Below, piece by piece: positions 23,003-34,362 of a stretch of DNA of 64,000 nucleotides. The notes beneath the pieces are model-generated. The model saw only the letters and a program-made list of their open reading frames with translations. It had not been told where the DNA came from and did not search any database. Numbering within the stretch: the first letter of the stretch is position 1; each line of letters begins with the position of its first letter. The translations under genes were made by a program, and so were the position numbers. The DNA is from Tipula vernalis (taxonomy: Eukaryota; Arthropoda; Insecta; Diptera; Tipulidae). The DNA is taken from positions 94,154,311-94,218,310 of the forward strand of contig OY282560.1 in NCBI GenBank assembly GCA_958295665.1. The letters run 5' to 3'.

Positions 23003-23316
23003 GCTGCTAAGACAGTTGGCTACAACGTTAGCTTTACCTAACTTATAAATTACATCCTAATCAAAATTTTCTAACTCCAGACGCTATCTAAGAATTTTCA
23101 ACTTCTTTTCGGAAGTCTTAATGAAAGTAAGGGGCTTATGATCAGTCACCAAGGTAAACTTATTACCATAAAGGTAGGGCTGATATTTTTTTATCGCCCA
23201 AATTATAGTGAGCGCCTCCTTTCTGTTTGTCCCATATCGTATTTCAGAGTCATTTAGCATTCTCGATGCACATGCTATTGGTCTTTCCAGTTTCAGATTG
23301 TGACTGAAAAGTTTAT
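23003..23316 (-). pseudogene. Gypsy RNase H fragment
   Basis: Minus-strand translation gives RPIACASRMLND, the KEALTIIWAIKK helix and TDHKPLTF, the core motifs of Gypsy RNase H, followed by the RLELENFD...NVVA stretch with in-frame stops. It lies just downstream, on the same strand, of the protease fragment; the RT that should separate them is missing. Confidence 0.82.
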
Positions 23317-23342
23317 TTTTCCTGTTTTCGTCACTTCTTGAG

Positions 23343-23480
23343 TTGCTGAAATATTTCAGGGTATTATATTGGGCTTTATTATGTTCTTATTTGCTCCCGT
23401 GTCTATTAGAATTTTTATACTTTGTTCGGTTATTTTATTTTTACATATAATAAATGGAAGGAAATTTAACCTTCTAAGTC
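23343..23480 (-). pseudogene. Gypsy aspartic protease fragment
   Basis: A minus-strand frame includes ILIDTGANKNIIKPNIIP with the DTGA active site. A related protease remnant (ANKNIIKPGIIP) occurs at 35880-36000 on the same strand, so both belong to one lineage. Confidence 0.78.
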
Positions 23481-23683
23481 TGAACTGTAATCCTCCTAAA
23501 AATTTTCGCTATCCGGGTTCGAATCTGAATTATTTTTGAAAATAAAGTTTTCTTAAACCGGAAATAAAGGCCGCCAATAAATCTTCTCGAATGAAGCTGC
23601 ACATGGAACGCCACGAACCGCTGTAAACCGATTCTTTTGGATTATTTCCTTTGTTTTATTGAAAAATGTATGCACAAACATAC

Positions 23684-24140
23684 TGTTACGTTTTTGCCTT
23701 GTCAATTAAGGTTCGTATCACTGGATTGTGAATAATACAAAATCAATTTAATTTATCAACAACGAATTTATTTAGTTAACAAAAGAATTATTACAACACA
23801 GTTTATTAATAAAAATTCACAAAATCATTTTATATAAATTATTCTTAAATTTTGCAGATCACTTTTACTTTTTTATTTTACACTAAAACACTTTTTAAAT
23901 CACTTTTTGATTCCTTTTAATCATTACACTATCGCTTACCAAATATTACTAATCCAATTCGACTTCGTTCGCCTTTTTATATACACAAACCAAACTTTTA
24001 GAAAGCTCATGACATTCCCAGTTAGAAAGGCGTAGAAACATTACGTAACAATTTTATCATGGAAAATTCCGTTTTAGTACAGTTAAATATTGAGCTATTA
24101 ATTTAACTTATTCTATTACACACTAGGTGCCACCGCCACA
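23684..24140 (-). repeat. LTR of the ATAY-target family, copy 2
   Basis: Near-identical to 19528-19998 in the same orientation. Left flank is ATAC but right flank is TTAT, so there is no matched duplication. The protease and RNase H fragments lie directly downstream in LTR sense, so this is probably the 5' LTR of a truncated minus-strand Gypsy. Confidence 0.78.
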
Positions 24141-24755
24141 TTATTCTTGTTTATTACTCCTAAGCAGTGCTGTCGAAGTGAGTACGATCGGAGTATTTAT
24201 ACTACTTTTGCCTAGTGCTTACTCCTGTACTCCGCACTTTCATTTTGTACTCCCCTGTTCAAATAATTGCTCTATTAATACATAATACTTTTACACAATA
24301 TTTTAACTTATCGGCTTTTGTTTGCAATAATTATAATATTCTGGGAGAGAGCTGGCTTTTTCATAAAGCATTTTTTCAAAGCTAAAATGGTTTCTGTCAT
24401 TCTCAGGCAAAAAACCCATAAAACTGTTTTCTTGCAGTAATTTGCTAGTCACTTTAGCAGGCAATATCAATTCAAATATGTCAAATTTGCGATTGAAATT
24501 GGTTGGTAAAACTTATAAAAACAACAAGGCACTCTATATGGGGCACCAGAAAAACTCAAACATGACAGAAATTACCTAATTTTAACAAAACATTTTTGTC
24601 TGCTTTGGCTAAATATTTAGATTAGGACCTCCTGAATACAAAAATTACGCTACAAGACAAATTATGCGACCATAATTCCATAAGCTTAGACTAGGACCCT
24701 CTTTTATAGGGATATAAAAATAAAACTAAGATAATTTCTGCAGTCATCTAACCTT

Positions 24756-25055
24756 TCAGACTAGAAAGTTGTATAAAAGTTTGGATTTATGCAGTGTTAT
24801 ATACAATATATGGGAAATGTCATTCGTCCAATACGCCTTGACGTCAATATTCTCAAATCCTTTGCTTACATTTGAATAAAATCCAGTCCTCCTTGCATCT
24901 TTCGTGTCTATCAAGGTTAAACGCTGACAGCAGAAATTGTCTTTCAGTTTTATTTTGACATTCTCCTTCTCGCTTAGGTAGGATATAGGTAGGAATAAGG
25001 TGACCATACCTCCTGCAAAATTCAGGAGGAACCAGAAAAATAATAATTTGAACAA
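24756..25055 (-). other. Open frame shared by both copies of the 6.2-kb element
   Basis: A 99-residue frame. Its central part (DNFCCQRLTLIDTKDAR...GFYSNVSKGFENIDVKAYW) is also open in the inverted copy at 63602-63883. I do not recognise it. Conservation may only reflect recent shared descent of the DNA. The stretch around it (25100-26000) has three degenerate copies of a roughly 290-bp unit. Confidence 0.35.
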
Positions 25056-25199
25056 AATTTAATTCGAACTCTAACCCAAATGACTTTCCCAATGTTTACT
25101 GTTTATTTATATAGGAACAAATATGTGTGTTCCGTTCGGTGCTGGAGGCGAAGAAAATTGTCTAGGTTAGGTGCGTATGGAAAAAAAATTTGGCAAATC

Positions 25200-25960
25200 T
25201 AATTTTTCATTTATGGTATCGATCATGATACCATTAGCATGAATAGTGTTCCAAAATAGTTCTTGCCGTTGGGCCTTGTTTTATTTTAAAAACTTTGAAG
25301 AAAATGTGTTCAGGCCATGAAATAATAGGTTGCATAATAGGAACTATTAATAGAATTTACAAAATATTGCAGATAATAAATATCACAAAAATCCATCAAC
25401 AGATGTGCTTATTCCATCCGTTAGATACTGGAGACTGAGAAGATAGTCTATGTAAAAACAAAGAAAAATTGGTTAAACAATGTTTCTAATAAATGGCATC
25501 ATCCAAAATATCATTAGTGGTGTTCCGCAATATTTCTTGAATTTGGCTCTTATTTTATTTATCAAATCCGACCTCAAATGAAGTGACCCAAGGAATTTTC
25601 AGTTTATAAATAATTCTGTTTTATATTAGGAATTGCAGATAGAATCGGCTTTATAACTCAGGTATAAAACTACTCTAAAATCCATTGGCAAACGTGGTCC
25701 ATTTGGTGCTGGAACCTGGAAATTTCGTAAGGGCTTGGAGTGGTTATAAAAGTAAAAAACAAATTTTTCTTTGGTAAATCTAATTTCCTTAAATTTTTTC
25801 TAATAACCAATATGGCATTATAGTGGCTTGCAATATTTGTTGAATTCTGGCCTTGTTTTATTTAAGAAACTCCATGATGATCAATGAATTAGTTATAGCA
25901 CCACCAAAATGAGAATCAAGTTAGCAAGTTTAAAACTTTTTTAGAAGAGATTTCACAAAA
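25200..25960. repeat. Three degenerate tandem units of about 290 bp
   Basis: Similar segments around 25245, 25525 and 25815 share GTGTTCC.CAATAT.TCTTGAAT and GG.CTTGTTTTATTTA. They are also present in the inverted copy (about 62950-63600). Confidence 0.55.
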
Positions 25961-27134
25961 TGCATGTTTTGTGACCAATCGTCGCCACCAAACCAATTTA
26001 ATTAGTAATTTTTTTAAGTCAAATACACCACATATTTCAAGACTTAATAACTGTCCTGTTTTTTAAGTCTTCGTCCAGGATTAGTCATTTTTGACATGGT
26101 CACCCCTTAGGGACCTAATAAGGTTTGAATTCGCATATCTGTCAAAATTACGCTTTTGAAAATGAAAGGGGTTCGCTTTCCTTAAGATAAATTTTCCATT
26201 TACCACGTAAAATTTAGATAAAAATAGCTAAAAATTAAAAATTTCGCTGATCGGTACTGGCGAGTTGTGGCCATGTTAAAAAAACTATTTAGCTCGAGCA
26301 GCATACAGAAGCTTAACGATTTAATAGTAAAATAAATAAAGAGCTCTAAACCAATAAATAAAATAGTTTTCTTTTAATAAACAAATTTGGCTCAAAAACT
26401 AAAAACAATTTTAAAGTAATTTGCTGGATCGTGATTTTTTAATCAGAAAATACCAACAATTATTTATGTCTAATGTCTAACTATTTTATTTCGAATGTAC
26501 TCTCTTCTGAATAGAAACACTGCTCTCAAAACGTACTCCGTTTAAAGTATTCAGAGTGACAGCACTGGACATCAACCCTGAGACTGAGATACTGATAATA
26601 ACATTAATTGACTGGAGAGAAACAACCTGTTGACTTTTTTTATCAGGCTGACTCTGTTAAAACCCAGGTTAACCGTCGAACGAAGTGGAGCAAGCCCCTA
26701 ACCTCAATCGAACACTAAAACTCTAATTCTCCAATTCCACAAACCACAACATAATATTTATGTTTATCCGATTTAGTTCACACAAAACTATCACACGGAA
26801 GTTAATTATTAACTATTTTCTGACAACATAAGCAGGCTGAGACTTTATCCACATGTGAATATGATAGAAGAAATATTTAAATATTTTTAGAAAAAATTCT
26901 TAAATTTTTTTTCCTCAAAATACGGTTTTCTGTGAATATGTACATAAGCAAATTAACGTATCCTAATTTACCGCTAACACGTCATTCCTTGCGTATTTCA
27001 CTTCTAAGCTTAAAATTGTCGGCATCTTTAATAAAAGCTCTTTATTATTTTGTTTAAGGTTTGACGTCGAACTTCCCTCAATAATTTCTTCTAAAAATCC
27101 TAAACCTTCTTCGTTCGATTATACCGCTGCCTAA

Positions 27135-27683
27135 TGGTGAATTCAGCGAGGAAAATTTCCTAGCTCGTGATCACGAATTATTGAAATTTCGTCAACTTTT
27201 TTACCCCCTCCAATTTTTTTTGTCTTTTTTTTATGGTTGCTCTATACTTTTTTTTGTAGCGTATTTTTTGACATTTCTTCTTTAAAATTATATTTCTTAC
27301 TGTGTAGTAGTCGTGTTTTGATTTTTTTTTTGCGAAATATTTTATTTATTATTGTTTATTGAATACTAATTAAGATATTATTGATGATTAGATTATTGAA
27401 CATTAATCTACCTTCTGACAGTTTACTAAAAAAACTAAAATATTCAACGACAAAAAATAAATAGCTACCAAATTAAATATTTCGCACAAAAAAAATCAAA
27501 ACACGACTACTATACAGTAAGAAATATAATTTTAAAGGAGAAATGTCAAAAAATGCGCTACAAAAAAAAAGTATAGAGCAACCATAAAAAAAAGACAAAG
27601 AAAATTGGAGGGGGTAAAAAAGTTGACGAAATTTCAATAATTCGTGATCACGAGCTAGCAAATTTTCCTCGCTGAATTCACCA
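27135..27683. mobile_element. Foldback element (549 bp, about 205-bp arms)
   Basis: Arms 27135-27344 and 27474-27683 are near-perfect inverted copies starting TGGTGAATTCAGCGAGG, with a loop of about 130 bp. TAA flanks each side (27132-27134, 27684-27686), a 3-bp duplication of the PIF/Harbinger type. The empty site is visible in the paralogous copy at about 61705-61716. No coding sequence. Confidence 0.88.
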
Positions 27684-27686
27684 TAA

Positions 27687-27855
27687 AGGCGGCTGCACGA
27701 GTCCGTCTCGTGCGCGTCGCATTTTGCGACGCGCTTTTTAAACCAATCAAAGCACCCTAATCTAAAAAAAATTTCCCCTCCTGAGTTGAAAAATGTTTAA
27801 TTTTAAAGCGCGTCGCAAAATGCCACGCGCACGAGACGGACTCGTGCAGCCGCCT
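27687..27855. mobile_element. MITE, 169 bp, about 55-bp TIRs, TAA duplication
   Basis: The ends AGGCGGCTGCACGAGTCCG and its inverse extend about 55 bp inward. TAA at 27684-27686 is shared with the foldback element, and TAA recurs at 27856-27858. The size, TIR and TAA duplication suggest a Tourist-like (PIF/Harbinger) MITE. Confidence 0.87.
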
Positions 27856-27927
27856 TAAGGTTTAAATAGTTGTGTTTCTTTTTTGTGCTTTTTTCTAGTG
27901 CTCATGTTAACCGTTATAAAATATAGT

Positions 27928-29344
27928 TGTAACGTGCCACACACTATAGCGGTAGTTGGTAGACAAAAGTAAAAAAAAACACAAATTGGGCGCCAGTCTA
28001 CCGGCACGTAATTTTCCCGGACTAAGCTCGATGACAGGTGGACTTGGGAGGGGTTACTTGCAGTGATAACCTACCGCTTAGAATGACCACGCTTTCATTT
28101 GAGTTGGGTCAAACGAAATGGGGAAAAAAAAAAGGAGCAAAATTGCGACCACAAAACAAAATAAATGAATAAATAATAATAACAAAAAACAAAAAAAAGG
28201 AAGGAAGTGAAGGATGACTCACCGTTTTCCGCTTGGTTCTTGTGTATTTCCTTTCTGATTGCTCCTCCAGTTACCACGGCACCATCGACTCGTTCTTCAA
28301 CCAGCTCCTGCTTTCGTTTATTCTATTAACTTTTTTAGCGTTATTTTCGTTAACTGTTTTTACTTTTGGTTCTTTTGTTTATTTTTATTTTATTTTAATT
28401 TTCCACTATGGCCTCTTTTACTTTTTTTTAGTATTTTTACGATTTTTTCTGTTTTAACAAATGGCCGTTTCACTTATTGTTTTTTTTTTATCACACTGAT
28501 CACACACTGCCAACAATTACTCCCCGCACAAACGAACAAATAAAAAGAAAACACAGTTTAACGGGGTTTAGGTAAATTCCCAAAAATGACAAACACCATA
28601 GCATTATTGCACAACGTTTTATTTTGATTTTTTTTAGATTTTTTTTTAAGTACATTATAAAAATGAAATCTCACTCATACAAGAAGTTTATTAATTTATA
28701 CAACACACAAAAAAATGTGAGCTAACAAACATAATCTCTTATTATTTTTATCTATTTGCCTTGTTTTTTTAATTTGGCAAAACTTAAAACAATTACCATG
28801 CGAGTATGGCCAATACATTTAACGCCATAACTCGCTTAATTTACCAAAAAAAAAAACCAAAAAAAGAAATTATATATTTTTTTAGGTCCTTATCTCGACC
28901 TCACCAGTTGGTTGTCCAACCTTAACCAAAATTGCCCATCACTGATGATACCATTTACTGCCATTGCTGCCCTCTTTGATGAAATTCATTACTTTATTCA
29001 GCTATCTGATGAACAGTAGCCCATCTTTCACTCAAAATTAGATCATGAAAAATAAAAAAAATTCAGGCGCATTACCAATTTTATTTATTTTTAGGTCGTA
29101 AATATTTTTTTAAAATAATTATATTGAAGCAACAACAACGACGCATGTTGACATCAAACGATGAGTCAGTTGGAGGGAATTAATAAATTTAAAATTAAAT
29201 CGGTTGGGTATATACATTTTATAGGCAAGGGCTTAAATAATAATAACGTTTCTTACCCAACCAAAACAATCGCTGATTGATTCCCAGCTGGCACCCTCTT
29301 CCTCTCTGCTCTTAGCCTCGTACACTACCGTACGGAACGCTACA
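27928..29344. mobile_element. LTR-like insertion (1417 bp), TAGT duplication
   Basis: Begins TGTAACGTGCC and ends CGCTACA, flanked by TAGT at 27924-27927 and 29345-29348. The inverted copy of the host element lacks it (junction near 61640). There are no internal repeats of its ends and no ORF homology, so it is either a solo LTR of unusual length or a small non-autonomous LTR element. GGGCGCCAG at about 27988 resembles a primer site. Confidence 0.75.
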
Positions 29345-30353
29345 TAGTATATAGCGATAATTAATTAAAATTATTCAATTAAATTTGGCGATTGAATTTA
29401 CGATTTTTAAGATCAAAATAATTGACAGTCCTGTCTCCTCACACTAAAACAAAGTGTGTAAAGCTGAAGCCAAGCTTCTAATAGTAGTACTGGTTCCCGG
29501 AAGTAAAAACATCATATTAGAGCCCCATTTCCATTGCATTTGTCGAATTTCTTCATAACCGGTTAAGAATAGTCAAGTTCCCTCCTAATCGCACAGAGTT
29601 GCGTTAAAATTAAGTATAAAGCATAAGCACGTTTCTTTGAAAATAAAACGAAATTATAAAGTAAAGTGGAAACTTTGAGATAAAACAAAAACATTATTTT
29701 GATTAAAAACATGAGACTTCGAACAATTGTTCTGTTTTTTAAGGCGAGTTTTTTAGATTTCGTCTAGGTTTCCAGTCTAGGTACCTACTGTGGTATCGTT
29801 TGGCAACTACATTTCTTTAAATTGCACCAAAATTTCTTTCAATTCCCAAAAATTAGTTTTGTGAGAATGAGGAACATGTTCGCGTATTTGACATGTCCGT
29901 ATTGGTAAATATACATCTGGCAAAATTACGCTTTTGAAAATGAAAAGGGTTCGAAGCTAAAGTTGCTTTAAAATAAATTTTCCATTAACCACTTACGGTT
30001 TCGGTGACCGTTACTCTTCCCTACTACAAAAACTTAAAAATCTTAAAACGATAATCTGAGAGTTGTGGCCGGGTTTAAAACTATTTATGGCTTTAATAGT
30101 AAAATAGATAGATAGTTCTAAACCAATAAATAAATCACTTTTATTTTAGTATTCAAATTTGGCTCAGAAACTAAAAACAATTTTAGTGTAATTTGCTGGA
30201 TCGTGATTTTTCTTAAACACCAACAATTATTTATGTCTAGGTCTAACTATTGTATTTCGTATGTACTGTACTCCCTTCTGACTTGAAATACTCCCCTGAA
30301 AATTTGAAACGTACTCCGTTTAAAGTTTTCAGAGCGACAGCACTGCTCCTAAG

Positions 30354-30740
30354 CTGTGTCTTATAGTACGTGAGTTTCTGTTTGTCCCCCAATGGTTCGA
30401 GCAATTTTGTGCGATTTTAGTGAAATTTTCCGGAAAAGATCCAGCTTTTGAAGGTAATTGCACAGTTAGAAGCTCGATATTTTTGCTTGGAATGCTCGAT
30501 CTTTTTATTTTCGACTAACTTTGAAAAGTACGTCTATGAATTCGAAAAGTGTGTCCGTGTGTTGCATTTTTTTTTCGAATTTCGAAAATTTGGTTTCAGA
30601 TTCGGATTCCTCATATCCAAGTTACTATTAGAAAGTATTGTAAAAAAGTTTGTAACTCTTGTAACTCTTACCATTCAAGAGTTAAAGAGAAGTTTTTTAA
30701 TAAAGAGAGATAATTTACGTTATAAAATTAATATTTTGGG
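30354..30740. other. Non-coding stretch
   Basis: Short frames only; nothing recognised. Confidence 0.4.
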
Positions 30741-30985
30741 ATCAAAAACGCTTGTACTCTAAAAAGATCGAGAGCTCGAGCTTTGCAAAATCAGCAGCTG
30801 TAATGATGGTCCATTTTAAATTGTTGAGGTGCACCATTTCTACAGATATGTTTAGTGTCTCTTCGGGCGACTTAAGCAATGAGGCCACCTGCTTCTTGTT
30901 TCCATCGAAAGATGGAATGGATTCAATTAGATTTGGGACCCTAAACAAATCTGCCAGTCGTCTTCTTGCGTTAAGCGACGTTTAA
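30741..30985 (-). pseudogene. Gypsy Gag N-terminal fragment
   Basis: Minus-strand frame with FRVPNLIESIPSFDGNKK, the conserved start of 17.6/297-like Gag (IPxFDGD). A related degenerate segment (RIPDLIKSVP) occurs on the same strand near 36360-36410. Confidence 0.65.
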
Positions 30986-32780
30986 CGAATTTCCTTGCCT
31001 AATTTTTGGCTATCTTGTAGTACTACAAAAAGCGATCAATAATTCCACCAGCCCAAAAACCACACCAAAGAGTGACTCTTTGAGGTTGCATGAGTTTTTC
31101 GACCATCTGTCTTGGGTTTTATTGTCCCAAATATGGCGAGCTTAATTAGCGATAAGCACATATTAAAACGATTCAAGCAAAATCATCGTTGGGGATTTTA
31201 TGATAAGGATAGACAGATGCATAAGCAAGTGGTCTTTGAATAGCTACATACACACAAATTTTTGTTGTTTATTTATAGTTCATTTAGCAAATTGGTGTGT
31301 ATTGGGAGCGAAATGGAACATACACAATTACCTTTACAAATTCATCCGATTAAACTCATTAAGAAAATAAATCAAAGTAATTATTGATAGAATTTAATAT
31401 TTGACTCAAAATTCCAAACACTACGGCCTATATCAAATACTAGAATATTCTATTTATAACACAACAAAACAATCAAATCAAAACCCAACGTGGGTAAATA
31501 ATAAATTCAACAATTTATATCGCGTGATAAACGCCACGAGCAGTTTGTTTAAAGTGATAATTTTTAATTTCTTTCTTGCTTTATTTAGGGGCACAAGTGT
31601 GTGTTCGCTCTTGATTTTATACCATAAACGCCTGCTTCCACCACCCTCAACAAAAATTAAATATAAAAAAATATTTTCAACATTACCCCACTCAAAATAT
31701 TATTTGAATGAAAACATAAATTAAGCGGATAATTTTCTCAGCTAAACATATCGTATTGGTACGTCGGACCTACAATGTGACGATGGTACACAAAATTCAA
31801 CTGCAATCTGAATAGTTAATTTAAATTTGAACTTTTTTTTTTATGTTTTAATGATTTATTCAGTTTTGACTTTTTCCAACACAAAAATGTAATTTACCAG
31901 AGAGACGGCTGCTATATTTGAAAGTATTTATAGTCGATAAAATTTATTATTTATGGATGTAATACTAATTAAAAAAGCGCGACTTGGTATAATGTACAAA
32001 ATTCGTCTGTATATAGTGTTTGGGCTTGCATATCAGAGAGGAGTGTAGGACTTACACGTATTTTTTCCGCGACAACAGCACAAAATATTTTATTTTTCCC
32101 GTCCCACGAATAATTTTAACAAATAAAAACCTTTCTGTCCTAGTCCTTTGGTATAATTCCCAATGTAGTTAACATCTGTGACCATCGCTTTACTGTTAGC
32201 GTTTTTGTCTGTCTCCGAATAATTATATGGATGATTAGTATTATGTACCTAGTATCCCTAAGGAGACACATGACCTTTGACATGGGACTTTTTACCTTAC
32301 TTGGTAGGTTGGGAAAGAAGTATGACCGTTTAATCTGGTTTTCTACATTTTTACCCCTCTGTGCGCTCTTTCGTGTTCTTTAATTCAAATCGCATTTTCG
32401 AGATCAACATTTGTGACATTTTCGACCATTCTAGTGACGAAAACCAAATGGCCGCTTTGGGAAAAATTTTGCCTGAATGACAGTTGTATTTTTTTAAATC
32501 TAAGCTTTTTGGTGCGGGGATTGCAAATTGCTTACCGTTATGGTTGTTTTTAATGATATCAGTTATGTCTTCCACACCCTATTAAAGTTAGCCGAAAGTA
32601 AACAATTTGGTGGTTATCATGGATGAAATATGAAATATGATGGAATAAAAAATTTTGTAAATAGTCTTACGTGGAAAACTTTGTTTAACTTAGTCGTGGA
32701 AAATATCGGAAAATCAGAAGAATTCAAACGTCACATCAATAAAATAGATCTCCAACTTTAGGCTAACTTTAACAGATTCC
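30986..32780. other. Non-coding AT-rich stretch
   Basis: No gene recognised. Frames at 31401-31724 and 32351-32575 have no domain I can name. Confidence 0.45.
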
Positions 32781-32794
32781 GATTGATAACGACT

Positions 32795-32960
32795 ACATTT
32801 TTTATTTTCGGCTGGGATAACACAATCTGCATTACCGATTTGTTTTTACTTTTGGTTGGGATCAGGCAATCTGCATTATCATTTTTTTTTACTTTTGGCT
32901 GGATTTTTTTTGGTTGGACTAACACAATCTGCATTATCGACTTTTCATTTTCGGCTGCCA
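32795..32960. repeat. Three to four copies of a roughly 50-bp tandem repeat
   Basis: The core AACACAATCTGCATTATCGA with TTTTCGGCTGG recurs at about 32805, 32860 and 32915. Open frames on both strands are by-products. Confidence 0.75.
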
Positions 32961-33129
32961 ACTTTCGGCTAACTTCAACAGTATTTCTTCCACCTACTTG
33001 GTTTCTAAAATAATTTATTGCTCGGTAAAATGAATAAAATAATCGTCCAAATTATCTGCAGAGTAGATTGTTACTATTTCGCTAATGTTATCAAGGTGGT
33101 CTACTGCTGAGGCCATCTACCAAAACGTT

Positions 33130-34073
33130 TGTTCTTCCCTCTCTTTATACGATATCATAATCGTAATTTTCGAGTTCAAGTCTCCATCTCATTATTTTAG
33201 AGTTCTTTTCCGATGATTTTATAAATGTAAGCGGCTTATAGTCCGTTATTAATGTTAGCTTCTTATCGTTAATTTGTGGTTGGGATTTTTAACCATCAAT
33301 GCTTCTTTTCCTTTAGTGGCAAAGTTTTCGCCCAGTTTTATTTAAGGTTATGGAAGCGAATGCGATAAGGCTTTCGATATTATTTTGCAGTTGCAGGCGA
33401 ACTGCACCTAATGCGTAATTTGACGTGTCAGTTCTTAATATGAATTGTTTTTCGAAATCGGGATAAACAAATATCTGATCACTTGTTATTGTTTTTTTTA
33501 GTGTTTCGAATGATTTGATGTGTTCTTGATCTATCAGATCCAATTTTGCATCCTTCTTTAAGTACTTGGTCATGTGTTTGACGATTTTCAAATAAATCTT
33601 AGTCTTTTATGAGTCTTCGATGATATGTATCGCGAGAGACCCAAAAATTGTTTCATCTCATACGATGTTTTAGGGAGTGGCCAATTCAATATATTCGTAA
33701 CTTTATCATTATTAGATTTTACACCATCTTGAGCTATGAAATGACCTAGGAATTCGGCTTCTCGCTTAAGAAACTCGCCTTTATCGAATTTTTAGGTTAA
33801 ACTGAGAAAGTAGCTTTAAAACTGTTACGGGGCGTTTTTCAACCTAATGGCATTCGGCCAAATTCGAAATGCCCCTTATCCGTAGAAAAAAAAAATGTTC
33901 TCCTGTGATTTGATATCCATCGGTATTTGATGGGATTTGGATATTAGATCTAGAGTGGCGAAGTATACTGATTCGCCAAGGCTGTCAAGAATCTCTTCCA
34001 TTTGGGGTATCATTAACTTATCATCTATATTTTCTGTATTAAAGAAGCGTCTTCTTTCTTTGGAACTACCCAA
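33130..34073 (-). pseudogene. Gypsy RT and RNase H, decayed
   Basis: On the minus strand: RT palm start (QMEEILDSLGESVYFATLDL, about 34010-33950), a gap of broken frame, then the connection and RNase H (YPDFEKQFILRTDTSNYALGA, about 33480-33400) and TDYKPLTFIKS near 33250. The catalytic RT aspartates are not preserved in an open frame. Same lineage as the 23-kb fragments. Confidence 0.8.
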
Positions 34074-34139
34074 TCATGCAATTAAAAATATCATCGAATG
34101 CGGCGATTTTGCAGTAAAAAAATAAATGGCTGATTTATG

Positions 34140-34310
34140 GCTGATGCAGATTATTTTTTATATTTGGTACACACTTCTATTACAAATGAGCTGTGACTCA
34201 AAATAGAGTGATAAAAATTTAAAAATGTAGACAAATTAATTTTTGATATACCCAAATTTGTGAAGAGTATGTACTAGTTGATTTTTTTTATGATGCCACT
34301 GTCTAACATT
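34140..34310. other. Junction between Gypsy and LINE fragments
   Basis: No homology seen; it separates the minus-strand RT from the plus-strand LINE fragment. Confidence 0.4.
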
Positions 34311-34362
34311 TCTTGAACTTGATCCATCACATCCTTTTTAAAATGGTCGGGGTATCTTTAAG

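Larger units (their letters stand above)
24165..30345. mobile_element. 6.2-kb element with 8-bp TSD and CAGTGCTGTCG ends (hAT-like), copy 1
   Basis: The left end is CAGTGCTGTCG and the right end its inverse, CGACAGCACTG, at 30335-30345. Perfect 8-bp duplications CTCCTAAG flank it (24157-24164 and 30346-30353). TIRs beginning CAGTG with 8-bp duplications are typical of hAT elements. A second right-type end lies at 26557-26566, and 26200-26566 is a direct repeat of about 29960-30345. No transposase is recognisable. An inverted copy begins at 60609. Three younger elements (27135-27683, 27687-27855, 27928-29344) are nested in it. Confidence 0.85.

Noticed and set aside
28233..28543. Hydrophobic ORFs (74 and 94 residues)
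   Set aside because: T-rich DNA inside the non-coding TAGT-flanked insertion; overlapping frames both look hydrophobic only because of TTT codons.
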